Below are positions 41,861 through 51,202 of a stretch of DNA of 64,000 nt, piece after piece. The DNA is taken from NCBI RefSeq assembly GCF_033449965.1, contig NZ_CP137761.1, forward strand, positions 4,030,001-4,094,000, written 5' to 3'. This DNA is from Bacillus sp. T3 (GTDB lineage Bacteria > Bacillota > Bacilli > Bacillales > Cytobacillaceae). The notes beneath the pieces are model-generated. The model ran no database searches and was not told where the DNA came from. It was given only the letters and a program-made list of their open reading frames with translations. Within the stretch, counting starts at the first letter, position 1, and the number at the start of each line of letters is the position of its first letter. The translations under genes were made by a program, and so were the position numbers.

Positions 41861-44800
41861 TTATTTAATAAACGGCCACCAATTTGCTTTACCAAACAAT
41901 TTCGCCATAACTGGCACAAATAGCGGTAAAATAACGAACGCATAAAGGAATAATCCTATTAGCACAATCGTCGCAATTTGCAGCAAGGACATAACACCTG
42001 CCGGCATCATTGCAGCAAATGTACCACCGAGAATAATCGCGGCAGAAATTATAACCGTCCCCATTTTTTTCATTGATAAGAGCATCGCTTCACTAACAGA
42101 CATATCACGATATTCTTTGAAGCGATCCATTAGGAAAATACTATAATCGATCCCTAGTGCAACGAGGATTACAAATGCAAAGAATGGGACGGCCCAGCTA
42201 ATCCCGTCATAGCCTAATCCATTCATAAAGATGGCTTCAGTAATCCCCATCGCTGAATAGTAGGTAATAATTAACGAAGCTATTAAATACAACGGCATCA
42301 CAAATGAACGAAGCATAATGATCAAAATAATCGCAATACCGACTAGCATTAAGACAACGGTTCGCGAGTAATCGTCACTAGAAATTTTACTCAAATCAGT
42401 ATTTGTGCTCGTAATTCCACCAACGGCAATCGTTGCATTCTCCAGCTTTGTTTCTTTCACTGCCTTTTTGACCGTTTCCTTAATATCATCAATTTGGCTC
42501 ATCGCCTGATTAGAATAAGGATTCTCACTAAATACTACATCCAGGGTCATCACCTTGCGATCCTCTGAAAAATAAGTATTAAGAACTTGCTCAAAATCCT
42601 TACTTTCCAGTACTTCAGCTGGAATGTACATACCAGATACGCTCTCATCTGATTTAGCCAAGTCGGATAGATATTCATTTGCAGAGTTTAAGCCATCATG
42701 AACTTGATTTAATCCTGTTACACTTTGATCAAGTCCATTTGTTAATTGCGTCATTTGTCCACCTAGACCTGAAAAGCCATCTAATAGCTGCTGCTGACCA
42801 CCATTAACGGCAGATAAACCATTGGTAAACTGCGAAACATTGCCAATTACTTGACCTTGGCCATTAGCCGCTGCATCCATCCCTTGTTGGAGCTGGTCAA
42901 GTCCACTAATAATTTGCCCCATCGCTACATTAAGCTGCTTCTGTCCTTCTAAAAGCTTTGAAAAATTATCATTCGCAACCTTTATACCGTCTTCGGCACC
43001 TGCTAAATGGTTATTTAATTCATTGATACCATCATAGAGCTGACTCGATGCTCCTTGTGAATATTGAACGATTCCTTTAAGTGTTTGGTAGTCTTCTAGA
43101 TCACCTTGAAGCTCAGGATATTTTTGCTCAAGGTTCGCAAAATGCCCATTTGTTGAAGCGAGCCCATCTGAAAGTCCCTTCAAGCCGCCTGCAACTTCTT
43201 TGTATTTTCCAAGCATTGTGGAAATACCAGTCTGTACATCCTGATAGCCTTGCAACAGCCTCTCACTTCCAGCTGCTAGCTGCTCAGCATTTGTTTTCAG
43301 CTCCTGCATACCTTTCTTTAGTTCACCTGAGCCAACGGATCCTTTACGGATTCCAGCTTCAATTTGCGTCAATCCATTTTGAAGCTGACCCATTCCATCC
43401 TGTAGCTTCGTTGTACCTGTCACCAATTCACCAATCCCTGAGGTCGCTTGCTCAAGCTTAGGCTGGGAATTAGTCAGCTCCGATTCTGCCTCGCTCAGAC
43501 CGTCACTAATCTTCTTAATCCCGTCATTTCCTTTCGCAATCCCTTCCTGAAGGGTGCCTGCTTGCTTTGCGACAAATAAATCTTTTAACTGCTCCCCAAC
43601 TGGTCTTGTGACAGAACGAATCGAATCAACTCCATCTAGCTTAGACAAATCCTGACTGATTTTTTCAGCTAAGGTGATATATTCAGTACTGTCCATCTTA
43701 TCGTCATTTTTAATCACAATTTTTGCCGGCATCGCTTGCCCAGGACCAAATCCGTCTGCAATCATGTTAAAAGCTTTGATTGAATTTGCTTTATCGCCTA
43801 CTTCAGTTAAAGAATTATAGGAAAGCGTACCATCATAGGTCACTAGAAATGGAACAGTAATAGCTGCAACAATCAGTAAAGAAACAATAGGCTTTGCCAA
43901 AGCAAATCGGCCAACAACTTCCCAAATCTTACTGTCCTTATGTTCAAGTGTCCCTTTAGACGGCCAAAACAGCTTTCGACCAAGCACAGCCATAAAAAAT
44001 GGAACAATCGTTGATAAAGCCACTAATAATAAGGCGACACCAACTGCAACAGCAGCGGCAGATTGATAGAGTTTAAACGTCGATAATCCAATCGCTGAGA
44101 AGCCGACCATAACGGCTAAACCACTAAAATAGACAGTCTTGCCCGCGGTTCGAAAGGTTTCCACAATCGCATCGGTAATGCTCTCATGATTCGCCATTTC
44201 TTCTTTAAATCTACTTAAAAGTAAAATACTATAGTCCGTTCCAATCCCAAATAACACCGCCACTAAAAAGATTTGTGTATAGGAGGAAATCGGAAAATTC
44301 ACTTTATCTACTAAGAAAGCGACGATCGATTGTGACGCTAAATAAGTGAAGCCAACTGTTATTAATGGCACAATTGGTGCAATAATCGAACGGAAAACTA
44401 AGAGAAGAACGACTAAAATAAAGACAACGGTAATTCCCTCGGTTTTCTTTAACCCTTCCTGTGCATTTGTATTTAAATCCTCGCTAACTAGCCAACTACT
44501 AGTATAATAGTGTTCTAGTTTGATATCTTTTAATGTGCTATAAAGAGCCTCGGATACTTCTTTATCGTCACGATCTCCCATATCAACCTTGATCGAGGTT
44601 AATATCGTCGTACCATCCTCAGATACGAGCTGATCCTTGAGTGATTCTTCCTTAAAATGCGACAGAATTTCCGTTATCCCAAGCTTTTTTTTATTTTTTT
44701 CTAATAAATTAATTGCTTTTTTGGCTTCTGCTAATTCACTTTTTGTTAGTTTTTCCTTTCCATGGAAAACTAACGCCACCTGTGATTCATTTCCATCCTG

Positions 44801-44971
44801 GATTTCCTTCGTAATTTCATTTGCCAGTGAGGAGGAATAGCCTTCTGGTACAACAAGCTCCCCTTTTTCACGGACCAGATTCTCCATGTTTGGAGCTGAC
44901 ATCATCAGAACCGCAACAACAGCAATCCATGCAAACAATACAAACCATTTACCTTTTACAATCGCTCTCAT
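41861..44971 (-). CDS. ydgH: MMPL/RND-family exporter (YdgH-like)
   Basis: This large membrane transporter of 1036 residues has two halves of one plus five helices. Each half contains the MMPL core: FGIGTDYSILLLSRFKEE in the first and LGIDYSIFLMDRFKEYR in the second. Between them the outer loop (about residues 480-800) is long and made of pseudo-repeats with G-L/I-x-x-L-x-x-G spacing (QLQNGLTQIEAGI, ELKKGMQELKTN), a coiled-coil-like region also seen in YhgE/Pip proteins. Lipids or toxic compounds are the usual cargo. It is co-transcribed with a MarR repressor three bases upstream, the arrangement of B. subtilis ydgG-ydgH. Confidence 0.88.
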   Translation of the reverse strand: MRAIVKGKWFVLFAWIAVVAVLMMSAPNMENLVREKGELVVPEGYSSSLANEITKEIQDGNESQVALVFHGKEKLTKSELAEAKKAINLLEKNKKKLGITEILSHFKEESLKDQLVSEDGTTILTSIKVDMGDRDDKEVSEALYSTLKDIKLEHYYTSSWLVSEDLNTNAQEGLKKTEGITVVFILVVLLLVFRSIIAPIVPLITVGFTYLASQSIVAFLVDKVNFPISSYTQIFLVAVLFGIGTDYSILLLSRFKEEMANHESITDAIVETFRTAGKTVYFSGLAVMVGFSAIGLSTFKLYQSAAAVAVGVALLLVALSTIVPFFMAVLGRKLFWPSKGTLEHKDSKIWEVVGRFALAKPIVSLLIVAAITVPFLVTYDGTLSYNSLTEVGDKANSIKAFNMIADGFGPGQAMPAKIVIKNDDKMDSTEYITLAEKISQDLSKLDGVDSIRSVTRPVGEQLKDLFVAKQAGTLQEGIAKGNDGIKKISDGLSEAESELTNSQPKLEQATSGIGELVTGTTKLQDGMGQLQNGLTQIEAGIRKGSVGSGELKKGMQELKTNAEQLAAGSERLLQGYQDVQTGISTMLGKYKEVAGGLKGLSDGLASTNGHFANLEQKYPELQGDLEDYQTLKGIVQYSQGASSQLYDGINELNNHLAGAEDGIKVANDNFSKLLEGQKQLNVAMGQIISGLDQLQQGMDAAANGQGQVIGNVSQFTNGLSAVNGGQQQLLDGFSGLGGQMTQLTNGLDQSVTGLNQVHDGLNSANEYLSDLAKSDESVSGMYIPAEVLESKDFEQVLNTYFSEDRKVMTLDVVFSENPYSNQAMSQIDDIKETVKKAVKETKLENATIAVGGITSTNTDLSKISSDDYSRTVVLMLVGIAIILIIMLRSFVMPLYLIASLIITYYSAMGITEAIFMNGLGYDGISWAVPFFAFVILVALGIDYSIFLMDRFKEYRDMSVSEAMLLSMKKMGTVIISAAIILGGTFAAMMPAGVMSLLQIATIVLIGLFLYAFVILPLFVPVMAKLFGKANWWPFIK

Positions 44972-44974
44972 ACT

Positions 44975-45436
44975 TTACTCTCCCTGTCTTTCTTCCTTGA
45001 GATCATGTAATAATTTTTCTAGTTTTTCATATGTGTTAATAAAAGAACGAATTTCCTCGTCATTAAACTGCGTCATAATCCCTTCGACTAGATTATGGAC
45101 ACGCAGCTCACACTGATTAAATAAGGCTTCCCCTGCATCGGTTAAGGTTAAGTACACAACTCGACGATCATCTTCGTCACGCGTTCTCTGTATTAATCCC
45201 TTATCGAATAGTCTTGTAATAATAGCTGTTACGGCACTTTTGTTGACAACAAACACCTCAGCTAATTCTGTTGAGGTACACCTCTGTCTTTTTTTGATAT
45301 AACGCAAAGTAAAATGCTGATCATAGGTCAAATCATTGCCAATTTGGTCCTTAATCAAGAATTCAGCTTTTTTCGTAACAGAAAAAGACACACGGATATA
45401 TCGGTCAATTAATTCTTGAATGTACTCATTCGTCAT
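44975..45436 (-). CDS. ydgG: MarR-family regulator (YdgG-like)
   Basis: The 153-residue winged-helix regulator shows the MarR layout: CTSTELAEVFVVNKSAVTAIITRLFDKGLI for the recognition helix and TRDEDDRRVVYLTLTDAG for the wing. It resembles B. subtilis YdgG, which precedes ydgH. It most likely represses the ydgGH promoter and is released by a transported or toxic ligand. An inverted repeat ATAGTT-N9-AACTAT overlaps the promoter. The ATG is at 45436. Confidence 0.88.
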   Translation of the reverse strand: MTNEYIQELIDRYIRVSFSVTKKAEFLIKDQIGNDLTYDQHFTLRYIKKRQRCTSTELAEVFVVNKSAVTAIITRLFDKGLIQRTRDEDDRRVVYLTLTDAGEALFNQCELRVHNLVEGIMTQFNDEEIRSFINTYEKLEKLLHDLKEERQGE

Positions 45437-45467
45437 CGGCTCACATCCATAATAGTTTAATAATTGA

Positions 45468-45514
45468 ATAGTTCACGTGTTTAACTATATTACATCCGGA
45501 AATTCTTAAGTCAA
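45468..45514 (-). promoter_or_regulatory. Promoter and MarR-type operator of ydgGH
   Basis: On the minus strand TTGACT (45514-45509) and TAATAT (45492-45487) form a sigma-A-like promoter. The inverted repeat ATAGTT-cacgtgttt-AACTAT at 45468-45488 overlaps the -10 and start site, a fitting place for autorepression. Confidence 0.6.
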
Positions 45515-45580
45515 GCCGTTTTGATAGCCAAATTTATCTTTCAATAAACGTAATAAAGGCCAGCAAAATTTGCTGACCAG

Positions 45581-45617
45581 ATTGCCGAGAAAGGGTATTT
45601 TTTCTCGGCAATTTTTT
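45581..45617. terminator. Terminator-like hairpin
   Basis: TTGCCGAGAAA and TTTTCTCGGCAA form an 11-base-pair stem followed by seven Ts on the plus strand. No plus-strand gene ends here, so it may be a remnant accompanying the repeat. Confidence 0.6.
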
Positions 45618-45633
45618 TCATGCCAAATAGCCG

Positions 45634-45890
45634 GTTGATTTCCGTTCCAGGTGCTTCGCTTTCCGCGGGGTGGGCGGTGAGCCTGTCTAGCTGCAGCGGC
45701 TAGGGGCTCGGGGTCATAAGCCAATCCGTCAAGAAGGTCAAAGAACGACCTTCTTGACGGCTCGTCTTATGCCTGTCGCCCCTTGGCAAGCCGCTTCCGC
45801 TTTTCCTTCTCCTCAGCGCTTTTGCGCTTGCGGGGTCTCACCTGTCCCACTGCTCCCGCAGGAGTCTTCGCACCTTCCACTCCAATCAAC
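45634..45890. repeat. Type B intergenic repeat interrupted by a type A repeat
   Basis: The outer parts match the simple type B copy at 24.6 kb: GTTGATTTCC, CGCGGGG.GGGCGGTGAGCCT on the left and GGGGTCTCACC, CTCCCGCAGGAGTC and CCAATCAAC on the right. The left arm stops after GAGCCT and the homology resumes at CCTC, with about 125 bases of unrelated sequence between. The inserted part is a type A repeat, described separately. Confidence 0.75.
45685..45810. repeat. Type A intergenic repeat nested in type B
   Basis: This segment starts GTCTAGCTGCAGCGGCTAGG and ends GCCGCTTCCGCTTTTC. It contains CATAAGCC...CTTATGCC and a perfect hairpin, CGTCAAGAAGGTC with GACCTTCTTGACG. It is the reverse-orientation relative of the element at 1295-1413, with the same outer and inner arms. 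Confidence 0.7.
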
Positions 45891-45931
45891 AGGGTGCACA
45901 AAAATCAATACACTTCTTTATTACAAAAATT

Positions 45932-45962
45932 TAAAAAGGTCAGCAAAATTCGCTGACCTTTT
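45932..45962. terminator. Terminator of the liv operon
   Basis: AAAAGGTCAGC and GCTGACCTTTT form an 11-base-pair stem with A and T runs on both sides. It lies just after the livF stop. Confidence 0.88.
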
Positions 45963-45970
45963 CAACTATT

Positions 45971-46679
45971 TTAATGTCCACCCAAGTATGCCTTTTTAAT
46001 TTGATCGCTGGCATTAAGCTCTTCTGCCGTACCAGATAATATGACTCGGCCCGTCTCAATAACATACGCACGATGTGCAATCGACAGAGCCATGTTTGCA
46101 TTTTGTTCTACTAACAAAATCGTCGTACCATCTTTATTAATTTGTTTAATTATATCAAAAATCGTTTTAACTAAAATTGGTGCAAGCCCCATTGAAGGCT
46201 CGTCTAGCAACAACAGCTTTGGTCGTGCCATCAGTGCTCGACCCATGGCGAGCATTTGCTGCTCCCCACCAGATAAGGTTCCGGAAAGCTGCTTCTGGCG
46301 CTCCTTTAAACGAGGAAATAATTGAAATACCTTTTCAAAATCCTCTTGAATTCCTGCCTTATCATTTCGGAGGAATGCACCTAGTTCTAGATTTTCTTCG
46401 ACACTCATATTGGAAAATACGCGCCGTCCTTCCGGGTACGTGCGAGATTCCTCTTTTTACGATCGCTTGAGCTGGCTTACCTGCAATCGATGCATTCTCG
46501 TAAACCAATTCCCCTTGCTTCGGTTTTAGAAGCCCTGAGATTGTTTTTAAAAGCGTACTTTTACCAGCACCGTTTGCACCGATTAAAGTAACAATTTCAC
46601 CTTGATTAATTTCTAAGGAAACACCCTTTAATGCTTGAATATTTCCGTAGTATACATTAATATTATCAACTTTAAGCAT
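45971..46679 (-). CDS. livF: Branched-chain amino acid ABC transporter ATPase LivF (frameshifted as sequenced)
   Basis: This is one of two ATPases of a LIV-type importer. It starts MLKVDNINVYYGNIQALKGV with Walker A GANGAGKST. The frame breaks in HVPEGRRVFSNMSVEEN, at the GGG at 46434-46436, where one base fewer restores the reading. Then follow the signature LSGGEQQMLA, Walker B LLLLDEPSMGLAP and the C-terminal block EELNASDQIKKAYLGGH. The corrected length is 235. The ATG overlaps the end of livG and follows GGAGAGGAGG. It is the last gene of livHMGF. Confidence 0.92.
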
Positions 46680-47454
46680 TTGCTGGGACCTCCTCTCCAA
46701 GATATGCCTCGATGACTTTTGGATTATTGCGAATCTCTTCTGGTGTGCCCTCAGCAATTAACTGTCCATGGTCAAGTACATAAATTCGTTCACAAACACC
46801 CATAACAAGCTGCATATCGTGTTCAATCAGGAGAACCGTTAAGTTGAATTTCTCTCTTATAAAAGAAATTAAATTCATTAACTCATGAGTTTCTTGAGGA
46901 TTCATTCCCGCGGCTGGCTCGTCTAGTAACAAAAGCTGTGGCTTAGCAGCGAGGGCTCTAGCAATTTCTAATCTTCTTTGTTGTCCATATGGAAGATTTT
47001 TTGCTTTTTCATCACGATAGCCTTCAAGATTAAAGATTTTTAAAAATTCAAGTGCTTGAGCTTCCATTTCCTGCTCACCTTTAAAATGATTCGGAAGTCG
47101 GAAAATGGAGCTGAAGATTCCATGCTTTGCATTTGAATGGTAGGCGACCTTAACATTATCAAGGACGGAAAGCTCATCAAACAACCGAATATTTTGGAAT
47201 GTCCGACTGATCCCTTTTCTCGTTATCTGAAATGGCTTTAAACCATTTAAACGTTCACCATTTAACGTGATGGCCCCTTCTGTCGGCACATAAACGCCTG
47301 TTAGCAAATTGAAGAAGGTTGTTTTACCAGCACCATTCGGCCCGATTAAGCCAACCAATTCCCCTTGATTCAATACAGCATTGGTATTGGAGACTGCTTT
47401 TAAGCCTCCAAATTGAATACCAACCTGTTCAACTTTTAATAATGGTTTCGTCAT
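46672..47454 (-). CDS. livG: Branched-chain amino acid ABC transporter ATPase LivG
   Basis: The 260-residue ATPase has Walker A GPNGAGKTT, the LivG-type insert after the first strand (GLKPFQITRKGISRTFQNIRLF, split by loops), signature LPYGQQRRLEIARAL, Walker B LLLLDEPAAGMNP and the switch His in EHDMQLVM. Its C-terminal PEEIRNNPKVIEAYLGEE is typical of LivG. The ATG at 47454 overlaps the livM stop (TAATG). Confidence 0.95.
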   Translation of the reverse strand: MTKPLLKVEQVGIQFGGLKAVSNTNAVLNQGELVGLIGPNGAGKTTFFNLLTGVYVPTEGAITLNGERLNGLKPFQITRKGISRTFQNIRLFDELSVLDNVKVAYHSNAKHGIFSSIFRLPNHFKGEQEMEAQALEFLKIFNLEGYRDEKAKNLPYGQQRRLEIARALAAKPQLLLLDEPAAGMNPQETHELMNLISFIREKFNLTVLLIEHDMQLVMGVCERIYVLDHGQLIAEGTPEEIRNNPKVIEAYLGEEVPANA

Positions 47455-48405
47455 TACTTGGCCCCCCCTTCAACCGCTTTCTGTTTTTTAAAGAATGAGG
47501 TTAACTCTTTTGTTCCAAGTAAACCTGGTTGGACGATACAGCATCATAACAATCAGCACAAAGCTATAAATAATCATTCGAGTCTCAGGATATTCCTGTA
47601 GGAAGGTAGAGACGAAAGTTAATAGAATCGCTGCGATTACAGACCCTGACATGCTGCCTAAGCCACCTAATACTACAAAAATTAAAATATCAAAGGACTT
47701 CAAGAAGCTAAAGTTCGTTGGCTGGATAATATAAAAGTTGTGGGCATAAAGTCCACCCGCAACTCCGGCAAAAAAGGCCCCAATCGCAAATGCAATAACT
47801 TTATAATAAGTGGTATTAATCCCCATTGCATCTGCAGCAATTTCGTTCTCACGAATCGATATACACGCGCGGCCATGAGTTGAATTTGTAAAGTTTGTAA
47901 TCACCACTAGCGTAGCTAAAACACAAATGAACACCCAAGTCCAAGACGTTAAATGGGATACCTGCATTCCAGCAGCGCCACCGACATAAGGTATGTTTAG
48001 CAACGTGATCCGCACAATTTCCCCAAAACCAAGTGTTGCGATGGCAAGGTAGTCACCTTTAAGACGTAAGCTCGGAATTCCGATGATAAGTCCTGCAACC
48101 GCTGCTGCAAGTCCCCCTACTAGTAATGCAAGTGGAAAGGGAAGACCCAACTTCATTGTAATAATCGCCGATGAATAAGCACCAACAGCTAAAAATCCAG
48201 CATGTCCGATTGAAAACTGACCCGTAATCCCGATAATAAGATGCAAACTTACCGCTAGCATGATATTAATCGCAATCGTGTACAATGTATTCACATGAAA
48301 TGAATTAAGGTATGCTCCATTAATTAAAAACTGAACTACAAAATATACAATAACCGCCATTAGAATTGACAGCCAAAAACCTTTTGTTCGTCTGATTGAA
48401 GTCAT
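47454..48405 (-). CDS. livM: Branched-chain amino acid ABC transporter permease LivM (frameshifted near its end as sequenced)
   Basis: The permease has about nine helices, the GITGQFSIGHAGFLAVGAY motif and the EAA-type loop RENEIAADAMGINTTYYK. As sequenced the frame ends early at 47488 after YRPTRFTW. One base fewer at 47527-47528 gives YRPTGLLGTKELTSFF and continues to a TAA at 47454 that overlaps livG, for a corrected protein of 316 residues. YRPxGLLG is the normal end of these permeases, so the shift is almost surely an error. The ATG at 48405 follows GGAGGAG. Confidence 0.92.
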
Positions 48406-48420
48406 ATGTTCTCCTCCTCC

Positions 48421-49298
48421 CTACACTTTTTCTCTTACGTTTTTGCCAAACAAACCAGATGGGCGGAAAATTAAAATAAGGATAAGAACAATAAACGCAA
48501 CACCATCACGCCATAACGAATAGCCTAATGCACTTACTAATGATTCAATTACTCCTAATAATAAACCGCCGACCATTGCGCCTGGAATACTCCCAATTCC
48601 GCCCAGCACAGCTGCAACAAAAGCCTTCAATCCAGGAATAATCCCCATAAGAGGCTCAATTTTAATATAATACGTACCAAAAATTACCCCAGCAGCACCG
48701 GCAAGAGCAGATCCAATTGCGAACGTTGCTGAAATCGTCTTATTGACATCAATCCCCATTAATTGCGCAGCCTCAGCATCATGAGAGACAGCTCGCATAG
48801 CTTTTCCAATTTTTGTCTTATGGACAACAAACTGGAGGATAATCATTAACGCGATCGATATTCCCAAAATGAATAGCGATTGACTGCTAATCGAAACCCC
48901 AAAAATATCAATACTGTTAGTCGGCAAAACATCACCCGGATAGGCTTCAGGCTGTGCCCCCTAATATAGATCATCCCGTATTCAATCAAGAGTGATACCC
49001 CGATTGCTGTGATTAATGCTGCGATTCTTGTTGCGTTACGTAACGGCTTATAAGCGATTTTTTCGATGAGGACACCGAAAATTGCACAAGCGGCCATTGA
49101 TAAAAGCAACGCCTGGAAAAAGCCTAAATCTAAAATCGTTATCGAGTAAAAACCGATAAATGCACCTACCATAAATACATCACCATGTGCAAAGTTTATT
49201 AATTTAACAATACCGTAGACCATGGTATAGCCGAGCGCGATGAGTGCATATATACTTCCTAGAGAAATACCATTAACGAGCTGCTGAAAAATTTCCAT
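48421..49298 (-). CDS. livH: Branched-chain amino acid ABC transporter permease LivH (frameshifted as sequenced)
   Basis: The permease starts MEIFQQLVNGISLGSIYALI with AAAGGAGAG upstream, and is the first gene of the operon. Family motifs are GYTMVYGIVKLINFAHGD and AVSHDAEAAQLMGID. The frame breaks at the CCCCC at 48957-48961, where one more base gives IYIRGAQPEAYPGDVLPTNSID and a protein of 292 residues. No periplasmic-type substrate-binding lipoprotein gene is next to it. It must be elsewhere in the genome. Confidence 0.92.
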
Positions 49299-49340
49299 TT
49301 CCGCACTCTCCTTTCATTTTTATAAGCTCTGTAAAAATTC

Positions 49341-49365
49341 GGAAAGGGGAGAGCTCCCCCTTTTT
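49341..49365. other. GC-rich palindrome in the livH leader
   Basis: AAAGGGG-AGAGCT-CCCCCTTT forms a stable hairpin about 45 bases upstream of the livH start. On the plus strand it is followed by TTTTT and resembles a terminator; on the minus strand it would be a leader hairpin. Confidence 0.45.
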
Positions 49366-49384
49366 CACTTCTATCTATAATCAA

Positions 49385-49399
49385 AATTTTCTGTAAATT
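49385..49399 (-). promoter_or_regulatory. CodY-box-like motif upstream of livHMGF
   Basis: AATTTTCTGTAAATT differs at one position from the CodY consensus AATTTTCWGAAAATT. CodY senses branched-chain amino acids and GTP, which suits a transporter for these amino acids. Confidence 0.65.
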
Positions 49400-49451
49400 G
49401 CGGTTAATACCACCCTTCTCAAATCCTACCTTAAAAAAGTATCGATAAATT

Positions 49452-49466
49452 AATATTCTGAAAACA
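49452..49466 (-). promoter_or_regulatory. Second, weaker CodY-like motif
   Basis: AATATTCTGAAAACA matches the CodY consensus at 12 of 15 positions, 53 bases from the first box. The rest of the 450-base region up to yhbH is A+T-rich with no supported gene. Confidence 0.4.
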
Positions 49467-49710
49467 TTGTACATAATTCTAATCTCTAAGTCTAGTTATT
49501 ATAACTAAATAATTTTTAAAAAATTCATATTTAAGACTTTTTTTCGCCAAATCTATTCCTTTAATCATTATTTACAAAAACACTTCCCATATATTGTTAT
49601 TCCCCTTCATATTATTTCTATTTCAATAAAATTATGACAGTGAATTCTATTGAAATTTTTACCATTATTGCGATTTATAGTAAACCTCTTTTTAAAATAT
49701 TTCAAGCATA

Positions 49711-49743
49711 AAAAAATCGACAGGCGGCTACCTGTCGATTTTT
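49711..49743. terminator. Terminator of yhbH
   Basis: AAAATCGACAGG and CCTGTCGATTTT form a perfect 12-base-pair stem with A and T tracts on both sides. Confidence 0.9.
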
Positions 49744-49746
49744 GGG

Positions 49747-50921
49747 CTATGCATACATTTTTCCATTTTCTTCTTCCTGCTTAAAAAAACTCTTCATCGC
49801 ATGGAAAACATCTGCTTTTTGCTTGAGAATATAGTGGCGAAATTTTTCCTGTTTAATATTTTTGTATGCGGTCATTAGAGTCGAGTGACGATTATACTGA
49901 TTTACTTCACCGTAACCAAACATATTTGAAACCTTCATTAACTCTTCAACCAACTTAACACAGCGTGCATTATCAGAAGTTAAATTATCTCCATCTGAAA
50001 AATGAAAAGGATAAATATTATACCGTTTTGGATCATACTTATCATTCACCAGCTCCAGTGCTTTACGATAAGCTGAGGAACAAATCGTTCCACCACTTTC
50101 TCCTCTTGTAAAGAAGTCTTCCTCGGTGACAACCTTCGCTTCCGTGTGGTGGGCAATAAATTCAATTTCAACCGTCTCATACTTCGTACGCAGAAAACGG
50201 GTCATCCAGAAGAAGAAGCTTCGAGCCATATATTTTTCCCAAATCCCCATGGAACCACTCGTATCCATCATCGCTAAAACAACTGCCTTGGATTCAGGCT
50301 TCACAACCTCATTCCACGTTTTAAATTTCAGATCTTCACGATAAATTGGATGAAAGCCTGGTGTCCCTTGCATTGCATTCCGTTTAAAGGCGGAGATCAT
50401 TGTCCGCTTTTTATCGATATTGCCCATTAAACCTGTTTTACGAATATCATTGAACTCAATGTTTTCAACAAGCTCCTCATTTTGTTCCTTTTTCTGCAAA
50501 TTCGGTAGTGATAACTGCTTAAACAAAGCCTCTTCTAGCTCCATTAAGCTGACCTCTGCCTCAAAGTAATCTTCCCGGCTTGATCGCCAGCTCCCTGCCC
50601 TTTTCCGGGGCCTTTTTGTTGTCCCGAGCCATCTCGGGCAATTACATCCCCGACCTGACTTTCTCCATCGCCCTGCCCGACGTGTTTGTTCTTATCATAA
50701 TTATAACGAATCTTGTATTCATCTAGTGAGCGAATCGGGATTTTGACCACTTCGCGACCGTTAGACATGATAATGCTTTCCTCCGTAATCAAATCCGGAA
50801 GGTTGTTACGTATCGCCTCTTGCACCTTTTCCTGGTGACGTTGCTGGTCATCGTGGCCTTTGCGGTGGAGGGACCAATCTTCTTGGGAGACACTAAACTT
50901 ATGATTATTTTTATCTGTCAA
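49747..50921 (-). CDS. yhbH: Sporulation protein YhbH, DUF444 family (frameshifted as sequenced)
   Basis: YhbH is a mother-cell sporulation protein of the DUF444/YeaH family with a von Willebrand A-like domain. It starts at a TTG (50921) after AAGGAGGGG and reads MTDKNNHKFSVSQEDWSLHRKG. A Gly/Gln-rich linker follows. The frame breaks at the CCC at 50574-50576; adding one base gives AGEDYFEAEVSLMELEEALF. The C-terminal part carries the metal-site motif MMDTSGSMG and HFSDGDNLT. The corrected length is 391 residues, as in B. subtilis. It functions in the same pathway as prkA and spoVR, which lie elsewhere in this window. Confidence 0.93.
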
Positions 50922-51202
50922 TCTTACCCCTCCTTAAAAAAATTTGTTTTGCACCTTTTTTTAACCCTTTTCATACAATATCCAGAGTGTTTAAACAAGA
51001 GAATAATAGAAATGTGGATTACTTTATCCTATGCAAAAGAAAGAAATAATTTACTAATAATTATGATATTAATACAAAGTTCTAGTCCAAATGGACAACC
51101 AACTGTTTCCTATTTTTCTACTCTCCTAAAATATGATTTTTTTGATTCAACATATTTATTTTTTGTTGCTCATAAAATGGACAAGGAGAGGGGAAGAACG
51201 CA

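Noticed and set aside
45571..45890. Insertion sequence at the GC-rich repeat cluster
   Set aside because: There is no transposase frame, and the structure is fully explained by two nested non-coding palindromic repeats.
49259..49474. Minus-strand frame upstream of livH
   Set aside because: It overlaps the CodY-like box, the leader hairpin and the true livH start, and has no plausible product.
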